From the NCBI GenBank assembly GCA_900551195.1, contig URVD01000037.1, forward strand, positions 1-11,022: 11,022 bases of DNA, read 5' to 3'. Each line of letters starts with the position of its first letter. The stretch's first letter is position 1. Below the pieces are notes generated by a model, which saw only the letters and a program-made list of their open reading frames with translations, was not told the DNA's origin and ran no database searches. The DNA is from an uncultured Collinsella sp. (GTDB lineage: Bacteria; Actinomycetota; Coriobacteriia; Coriobacteriales; Coriobacteriaceae). Shown here piece after piece: positions 6,387-11,022 of this stretch. The position numbers were made by a program, and so were the translations under genes.

Positions 6387-7247
6387 TCACTCATCCCCTT
6401 CAAGAAAACGCAGGGCATTACCCCAGTAGAGCCTTTCTCGCGCATCATCGCGCATGGGCACGGTATCGAGCGCCCGCTTGAGTTTGAATGCACGGAAGCG
6501 CGGCGTATTGCTGGCGAACATCACTTGATGCGATAGCGCACGCTCATACCACAGCGGCCCCATATCGACCGTGAAAAGACGCTGCATCATCTCCTCGGGC
6601 GAATCGATGTAAGTGATAGAGGTGTCCGTGTAGCAGTTGGGATACTTGAGCAGCATCGCCACGGTCTCGCGCACCCAGGGCCAGCCAAAGTGAGTCAAAC
6701 TAAAGCGCACATTTGGATGCGTTGCGATTGTGTGCTCAAATGCAAGCGGGTTACTGCGCGAGAGCTCTGCGCCAGGCTCCCAAGACATACCGGCATGGAA
6801 AACCACCGGCTTGTTATAGCGCTCGCACAGCTCGTAAAGCGGCTCGGCCACAGCATCATCGGGGGCAAAACCCTGCTTTGCAGGATGCAGGCAAAGCCCC
6901 TTTGCCCCCAACTCGGTAAAGGCGCGCTCCAATTCGTCTGCGGCACCGCTCACCTGCGGGTCTACGCTCGCAAATCCCCACAGACGATCGGGATGTGCGG
7001 CAACCAGCATGGCAATCTGGTCATTGGTGCCAAAGTGCCCTCCGCATGCCGTGGTTACATCGAGCGGCATGAGCACGCTCTTCTGCACATCGCAGACGTC
7101 CATCTCGACTTGAAGCTCATCCCAATCCATGGGGCCCATATGCCCCATACCAAATTCTCGTGACCAAAAGCCGAATCCATCAGGCTCATCACCCGGCTTA
7201 CAGATCTCGCCGTAGAGCATAGGATGGACCAACATGTCGATAACCAT
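6387..7247 (-). CDS. Amidohydrolase_2 (ACMSD-like) family protein with altered metal site
   Basis: The product is a 286-residue TIM-barrel protein of the amidohydrolase_2 group, which includes metal-dependent decarboxylases and lactone or amide hydrolases. Landmarks are IDMLVHP (3-9), WGFASVDP (90-97), GAKGLCLHP (114-122), KPVVFHAG (146-153), LTHFGWPW (184-191), CYTDTS (205-210) and MFASNTP (243-249). The usual ligands would be HxH, His, His, Asp. Here the first His of HxH is Leu6, His8, His151 and His186 are kept, and the usual Asp of the F-G-T-D-x-P motif is Asn247. It may therefore bind metal weakly, work without it, or be non-catalytic. ATG 7247 is chosen because AAAGGAG (7254-7260) lies 6 bases upstream; an earlier in-frame ATG at 7268 lies upstream of that site. 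It follows the FrlD-like kinase stop by 27 bases. The substrate is unknown. Confidence 0.8.
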   Translation of the reverse strand: MVIDMLVHPMLYGEICKPGDEPDGFGFWSREFGMGHMGPMDWDELQVEMDVCDVQKSVLMPLDVTTACGGHFGTNDQIAMLVAAHPDRLWGFASVDPQVSGAADELERAFTELGAKGLCLHPAKQGFAPDDAVAEPLYELCERYNKPVVFHAGMSWEPGAELSRSNPLAFEHTIATHPNVRFSLTHFGWPWVRETVAMLLKYPNCYTDTSITYIDSPEEMMQRLFTVDMGPLWYERALSHQVMFASNTPRFRAFKLKRALDTVPMRDDARERLYWGNALRFLEGDE

Positions 7248-7274
7248 TTCGTACTCCTTTCCAGGCATTTGACC

Positions 7275-8075
7275 CTAGTACGGCTCAAACGAACCAATCA
7301 CTCGGGACGACAGCTCAGCGCCCGCTTTCATACACGCCGGAATATCAAGGCCATCGATCACGCCCTTGGTAAACCCGGCAATATACGAGTCGCCGGCACC
7401 CACGGTATTAACGACCTTCTCCGCCGGTACGATCCCGCACTCATAGAAGCGCTCACCGTCATAGGCAATGCTTCCCTTCTCGCCAAGCGTGGCAACCGCA
7501 ACGCGCGGTCCCAATTCCTGCACGTGGCGTACCCAGTCTCGCAGCTCCGGAGTGTCCTCTTCAAACGACATGAACGCATAGTCTACGTAAGGAAAATGAG
7601 CCTCGCATGCATATTCGGGATCCTGGCTGAACACCGAGAAGTCCATAACCACCGTCCTGCCCGCATCATGCCATTCGGGCAGGAGGTCCAAACAATTGCC
7701 AAACAGGTCGGTATGAATGATGTCATGCTCTAGGATAAACGCCCGGTCATCTTCATTCGGACGATATGTCTCCATTACGCCATCGATTGCCTCGAGATGC
7801 ACGCGATCGACGCCGTCTTTCAATGCCATGAGCATCACCGAGGTGTCGCCATCCTCCACCCGCAGATGTGAGATATCGAACCCCTCAGCGGCCAGCGCCT
7901 CTCTCATCTTGTCTCCGTACTCGTCCTTGCCGACAACCGACACGGCGGATACCGAAACGCCCATTCGTGCAAGATGGATACCCCAGTCAATGCCGTTACC
8001 AGTCGGATAGAACACGCCGATGTTTTGATAGACGTCCGCACAGCAAAAACCAGCCGCACACGCTTTAATACCCAT
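7275..8075 (-). CDS. FrlD-like PfkB-family sugar kinase, divergent copy
   Basis: The product is a 266-residue ribokinase/PfkB-family kinase related to FrlD, which phosphorylates fructoselysine on carbon 6. The C-terminal signature NTVGAGDSYIAGF contains GAGDS at 226-230, with Asp229 the expected catalytic base. FrlD-like features are the short length, FDISHLRVEDG, GVMETYRPNEDD, IIHTDLFGN, VVMDFSVFSQD and VATLGEKGSIAYDGERFY. The N-terminal substrate loop, usually GGNA.N, reads PTGNGIDWGIHLAR (24-37), so sugar or aglycone recognition probably differs from the sister kinase. ATG 8075 has GGAG 6 bases upstream; a TTG at 8087 in the same frame is less likely. It follows the sister kinase after the largest gap of the operon (121 bases), which contains a hairpin. 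Confidence 0.82.
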   Translation of the reverse strand: MGIKACAAGFCCADVYQNIGVFYPTGNGIDWGIHLARMGVSVSAVSVVGKDEYGDKMREALAAEGFDISHLRVEDGDTSVMLMALKDGVDRVHLEAIDGVMETYRPNEDDRAFILEHDIIHTDLFGNCLDLLPEWHDAGRTVVMDFSVFSQDPEYACEAHFPYVDYAFMSFEEDTPELRDWVRHVQELGPRVAVATLGEKGSIAYDGERFYECGIVPAEKVVNTVGAGDSYIAGFTKGVIDGLDIPACMKAGAELSSRVIGSFEPY

Positions 8076-8092
8076 GGTCTTCTCCAATGTTC

Positions 8093-8126
8093 AAAAGGGG
8101 ACCCACCACATGGCGAGCCCCCTTTT
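8093..8126 (-). promoter_or_regulatory. Intercistronic stem-loop between the two kinase genes
   Basis: AAAAGGGG (8093-8100) and CCCCTTTT (8119-8126) form a perfect 8-base stem. On the minus strand an inner CGCC/GGTG stem with one G-T wobble extends it around an ATGT loop. It ends 17 bases before the start codon of the divergent kinase, just before its ribosome binding site. It could slow or partly end transcription, or protect mRNA ends, so that the two kinases are made in different amounts. There is no long U-tract after it on the minus strand. The remainder of the gap (8127-8196) holds nothing recognised. Confidence 0.5.
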
Positions 8127-8196
8127 CGCGTTTTGCTTATTGTTTTGCATCGGCTGTCCAAGGCCTCATAGCCAGACCGCCGTACGCTTTCTTAAG

Positions 8197-9060
8197 CTAT
8201 TCGACGATTGGCGCTCCGTGGCCCCAAGAACCTTCCATGCCGCACACGGTCGAGGCAAACCCGGCAGCAAAGTCGAGCGCGCGCTCGATGGCCTCGGCGC
8301 CATCCTCACCACGCTTGGCGGAATCGAGATAGCACATCAAAAACGAGGTGAGGAACGAGTCGCCCGCCCCCATGGTGTCCTTCATGTCCGTTACCGGTTT
8401 AGCCAGCTGGCGGTAATAACGCTCGCCGTCGTAAGCGATGCAGCCCTCGGCGCCCGCCGTAGCCGACACAAAACGCGGACCCAGGCCCTTCACCCATGCC
8501 AGACGCTCGCGAATCTCGTCCTCACTCGCGGCATCCGCCGCACTAAAGAAAGCGAAATCGACGTAGGGCGCAATCTGCTCGTAGTACTCGTCGGTGGAGT
8601 CGTCCGAAAAGTCAAAAGAGACCGTGACGCCCGCAGCCTTCAACTTGGGCAGCTCGCGCTCGGTAAAGCAGTAGTTGCCCGAATGAACCACATCGAACTG
8701 CTTCATGTACGCAAGGTCAAAGCGATCAAGGACATAGCGCACATCGCCACGGATACCGCCCTCGTTGGAGCCAAGGAAGACACGGTCACCGTCAACGACG
8801 GTCACGCGAGCCGCCCCGTTCTCGCCAATCATCTGCTCGCACTTGTCAAGCTCGATACCCTCATCCTCGAGGCTTGCAATGACATGCTCGGCAGCGGCGT
8901 CATTGCCAAAAATGCCCATGTATGCAGAGCGTGCGGCACCGCATTTCTTGGCATAAACGGCGAAGTTCACCGCATTGCCGCCGGGATACATGGTGTGGAT
9001 ATGCTCGTAGCGATCGACGACGTTGTCGCCAAATCCGAGCGCGTTAACGTTAAATGCCAT
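8197..9060 (-). CDS. frlD: FrlD-like fructoselysine 6-kinase (PfkB family), canonical copy
   Basis: The product is a 287-residue PfkB kinase closer to E. coli FrlD than its neighbour. FrlD transfers phosphate from ATP to carbon 6 of fructoselysine in the cytosol. The N-terminal substrate loop PGGNAVNFAVYAKKCG (25-40) matches the FrlD pattern SGGNAVNVAVY. Further features are GIFGND, GGIRGDVRYVL, VVHSGNY, VSFDFSDD, FVSATAGAEGCIAYDGERYY and DTMGAGDSFLTSF (GAGDS 231-235, catalytic Asp234). ATG 9060 has AAGGAG 8 bases upstream and lies 14 bases after the deglycase stop, so the two are co-translated. The C-terminus GSWGHG resembles the HGAW end of FrlD. That the real substrate is fructoselysine rather than another Amadori compound is inferred from neighbours. 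Confidence 0.82.
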   Translation of the reverse strand: MAFNVNALGFGDNVVDRYEHIHTMYPGGNAVNFAVYAKKCGAARSAYMGIFGNDAAAEHVIASLEDEGIELDKCEQMIGENGAARVTVVDGDRVFLGSNEGGIRGDVRYVLDRFDLAYMKQFDVVHSGNYCFTERELPKLKAAGVTVSFDFSDDSTDEYYEQIAPYVDFAFFSAADAASEDEIRERLAWVKGLGPRFVSATAGAEGCIAYDGERYYRQLAKPVTDMKDTMGAGDSFLTSFLMCYLDSAKRGEDGAEAIERALDFAAGFASTVCGMEGSWGHGAPIVE

Positions 9061-9074
9061 GGCCTTTGCTCCTT

Positions 9075-10043
9075 CTAGTACTCGACAACACCCATATAGC
9101 GACGGAAATCGGGATCGTGATCAAACACCTTGCCGCGTGCGGCACGCAGCTCGCAGTTCATGGCGTAGAACAGCACCGGGTCCAGATAGGCACGGACACT
9201 CGCCGGCACGGCTTCCATACCGTACTCCTTGGCATCGAGCACCATCAGCGTATCGGTATGCGTCTTAAGGAACGCCAGGGCGCGCTCGTCCATAGCACGG
9301 CACTCGCTGGAGCCCATCTGCAGGAAGTAAAAAACGCCATCCTGAGTAGCCTCGAAGGGGCCATGGAAGTACTCGGCAGAGTGGATGTAGCTGCAGTGCT
9401 GCCACTGCATCTCCATAAGAGAGCAGATAGCGAAACCGTAGGTCTGGCTAAAGTTGGGACCGCTGCCCAGAATGTAGAAGAACTCGTGCTCCTGGCAAAG
9501 CTTGGCAAAACGATCACCTAGCTCGGCATTTACCTTCTCGCGTGCCGGGGGAAGAATCTTATCCATCTCGGCGATACCGGCATACATATCGGCAAGATCG
9601 GCGTAACCCTCCTGCTGATCGAGCAGCTCTGCCGCAAGCGACAGCGAAATGCCAGCGGGGACCTCGGCCTGCGGCACGCCCTCGCCCCACGGGTAGACCC
9701 ACGTGGTCCATTTACCGGTGTCGATCTTAGATCCAGCGTTGTCGGTCTGGGCGATCACCGTAGCGCCGGCAGCAAGGGCAATCTCGCAGCCCTCGACGAC
9801 CTCAGGGGTGTTGCCACTGTGGCTACAAGCGATGACCAGGGACTTCTCGCCCAGACGACGCGGACGCATGATATCGAACTCGCGAGCCGTATAGATATAC
9901 GAAGTGAAGGTGGTTGCCTCGCGCTGCAGAAGCTCATGGGCCGGGATCAAATCAATCATGGAGCCACCGCAAGCAATCCAGTAGACGCTGTCGAACTTGC
10001 CCTTCTCGGCAATTGCCTCTTTGATCAGATCGTGTGCGTTCAT
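9075..10043 (-). CDS. frlB: FrlB-like SIS-domain fructoselysine-6-phosphate deglycase
   Basis: The product has 322 residues with two SIS domains. FrlB splits fructoselysine 6-phosphate into glucose 6-phosphate and lysine. Recognisable parts are VYWIACGGSMIDLIPAHELL (20-39), ACSHSGNTPEVVEGCEIA (72-89), the second SIS domain beginning FYILGSGPNFS (189-199), SLMEMQWQHCSYIHSAEYFHGPFE (208-231; FrlB has MEMQWIH..CIHSGEFFHGPFE), MDERALAFLK, and the terminal RRYMGVVEY, nearly identical to the RRYMWKVEY end of FrlB. The Glu224/His227 block is the active-site region of this deglycase family. ATG 10043 has AAGGA at a good distance; longer in-frame starts reach back into the epimerase gene and are less likely. 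It lies 61 bases after the FrlC-like gene. A FraB-type deglycase is a less likely alternative. Confidence 0.85.
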   Translation of the reverse strand: MNAHDLIKEAIAEKGKFDSVYWIACGGSMIDLIPAHELLQREATTFTSYIYTAREFDIMRPRRLGEKSLVIACSHSGNTPEVVEGCEIALAAGATVIAQTDNAGSKIDTGKWTTWVYPWGEGVPQAEVPAGISLSLAAELLDQQEGYADLADMYAGIAEMDKILPPAREKVNAELGDRFAKLCQEHEFFYILGSGPNFSQTYGFAICSLMEMQWQHCSYIHSAEYFHGPFEATQDGVFYFLQMGSSECRAMDERALAFLKTHTDTLMVLDAKEYGMEAVPASVRAYLDPVLFYAMNCELRAARGKVFDHDPDFRRYMGVVEY

Positions 10044-10104
10044 ATCCAGTTCCTTTCTTGTTTGGCCGCAATCAATGACGTTGGCTGCGTGGCCGATAGT
10101 TGTT

Positions 10105-10956
10105 TTAGTCAATCAGATATTTCTCGAATGCGGCCATGTTCTTGGCATCTGCCGCCGCCGGATCATCGTAGTAACGACCGTCCGTGATTTCCTGGCCCAG
10201 CATGCCGTCGAAACCATGGGCGTTGAGCGTGGCGACGAAGGCGTCCATATCGTGCTTGCCATCGCCCCACACCAGATGGCCATACGGGTCACCGTCGATA
10301 AAGTGCATCTCGTGAATTGCCCCATCACCAAAGGCGGCAAACCAGTCCTCGAGCGTCTCGCCTGCAACGCCCATCGCGGTTGTATCAACCATAGGCTGTA
10401 AGTACGGGCTCGCGACCTCGTCAATCATGCGCTTCGCATCGGAAACCGTCGTCACAAGGTTGCTCTCCTCGGGACGCAGGCTTTCCATCGTAAGCACCAG
10501 ACCGTGCTCGCCGGCATACTCCGCCAGAATGGACAAGTGCTCGCGGCTGCGCTTCCAGGCTTCCTCGCGGTCCTCGTCCCAGTCGCCCCAGCCCGAGTTG
10601 ACGGACATACGGTCGCACCCAAGTACCTCGGCAAGCTCAATGCCGTGCTTAAAGTACGCCAGGCTGCGCTGTTCATGCAGCGGTTTGCGTGCGCAGTACT
10701 GCCAAGGATAGACAACATTCTCGGGGCACAGAGTACGATACCTAAGCCCACGGTCTGCAGCCTTTTTCGCCAGGACCTCAGCCTCAAAGTAGCCCGTGTG
10801 GTCGAGCGTCACATGCGGCTCCGCACACCACAGCTCAATGGACTCAAAGCCCAAGCGCTGCTGCACATCAAGGAAGTAATCGAGCGACCACATGATGTAG
10901 TGGATATTCATGCCCGCAATCTGCTCGCGGCGCAGCGTCGGTTTGGATTCAGGCAT
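10105..10956 (-). CDS. frlC: FrlC-like sugar isomerase/epimerase (fructoselysine 3-epimerase family)
   Basis: The product is a 283-residue TIM-barrel protein of the xylose isomerase-like AP endonuclease 2 superfamily. FrlC interconverts psicoselysine and fructoselysine so that the first can enter the pathway. Expected metal ligands are all in place: Glu158 (LTMESLRPEESN), Asp191 (PMVDTTAM), His218 (HEMHFIDGD) and Glu256 (GMLGQEI). The family-typical N-terminal GFESIELWCAEPHV (36-49) and the PEESN motif, which parallels the PYESN of FrlC, support this over hydroxypyruvate isomerase. ATG 10956 follows the previous gene's stop by one base, with AAGGAGG lying inside the end of that gene. The sugar specificity cannot be read from the sequence; the assignment leans on the adjacent FrlB and FrlD homologues. 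Confidence 0.8.
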   Translation of the reverse strand: MPESKPTLRREQIAGMNIHYIMWSLDYFLDVQQRLGFESIELWCAEPHVTLDHTGYFEAEVLAKKAADRGLRYRTLCPENVVYPWQYCARKPLHEQRSLAYFKHGIELAEVLGCDRMSVNSGWGDWDEDREEAWKRSREHLSILAEYAGEHGLVLTMESLRPEESNLVTTVSDAKRMIDEVASPYLQPMVDTTAMGVAGETLEDWFAAFGDGAIHEMHFIDGDPYGHLVWGDGKHDMDAFVATLNAHGFDGMLGQEITDGRYYDDPAAADAKNMAAFEKYLID

Positions 10957-10957
10957 C

Positions 10958-11022
10958 TTATGCCTCCTTATTTCGATCGAACACGATTTGTCCGTCCGAC
11001 ATCGTCATGTCAACCGCAAGAT
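10958..11022 (-). CDS. C-terminal end of an unidentified enzyme gene, possibly an amidohydrolase
   Basis: Only 20 codons and a TAA stop (10960-10958) are in the window, ending AVDMTMSDGQIVFDRNKEA. The pattern hydrophobic-x-M-x-x-x-DG-x-I-V-F/Y is common at the C-terminal composite sheet of dihydroorotase/cytosine-deaminase-type amidohydrolases, where the last strand reads VDG(K/R)IVY. The match is short. The ribosome binding site of the next gene, AAGGAGG, overlaps its final codons, so the two genes are translationally linked and it belongs to the same operon. Confidence 0.5.
   Translation of the reverse strand, partial: LAVDMTMSDGQIVFDRNKEA

Noticed and set aside
8074..9078. Long plus-strand open frame (334 codons) opposite the frlD-like gene
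   Set aside because: It is fully antisense to a well-matched PfkB kinase and has no family features of its own.
1..11022. CRISPR arrays, tRNA or rRNA genes, phage genes
   Set aside because: I saw no regularly spaced repeats, tRNA-like cloverleaf, rRNA sequence, or phage structural or integrase genes.

Overview
The window looks like chromosomal DNA from a Collinsella-type gut actinobacterium (Coriobacteriia). This rests on moderately high GC, clear AGGAGG-type ribosome binding sites, and the look of the proteins. No rRNA or marker gene confirms it, so the genus is an inference.

Layout. (1) Positions 1-1617, minus: the translation factor EttA (ABC-F), nearly complete but cut by the left edge. 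(2) 1802-2777, minus: a two-gene sdpR-sdpI-like module (ArsR-type repressor plus membrane immunity/signal protein). It has its own promoter, a candidate operator and a short terminator. (3) 2957-4551, plus: tcdA (ThiF/E1-like tRNA t6A dehydratase) followed 14 bases later by a TatD-family metal-dependent DNase. (4) 4631-5941: a decayed patch. It holds a 5'-truncated, frameshifted FGGY sugar kinase (minus), an unrecognisable stretch, and the right-end scrap of an IS3/IS150-type insertion sequence (plus). (5) 5956-11022, minus: a catabolic operon that enters from the right edge. In transcription order it contains the last codons of an unidentified, possibly amidohydrolase, gene; a FrlC-like epimerase; a FrlB-like SIS-domain deglycase; two different FrlD-like PfkB kinases; an amidohydrolase_2 protein; and a YjbQ/UPF0047 protein.

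How the genes work together. FrlB, FrlC and FrlD are the enzymes of fructoselysine (Amadori product) use: the kinase phosphorylates fructoselysine on carbon 6, the deglycase splits it to glucose 6-phosphate and lysine, and the epimerase converts psicoselysine to fructoselysine. This operon has that core but departs from the E. coli plan. It has two kinases separated by an intercistronic hairpin. It also has a translationally linked pair (amidohydrolase_2 and YjbQ) in which the amidohydrolase lacks two expected metal ligands and the YjbQ protein is cysteine-rich with altered motifs. This is the most promising candidate for an undescribed variation: a pathway for Amadori compounds, or related glycated compounds, with extra steps. 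The substrate cannot be read from sequence. No transporter or regulator of the operon is in the window; they may lie beyond the right edge.

The operon's 3' end lies 14 bases from the IS remnant. The damaged kinase may therefore once have belonged to the same operon, with the IS involved in the loss of its 5' half.
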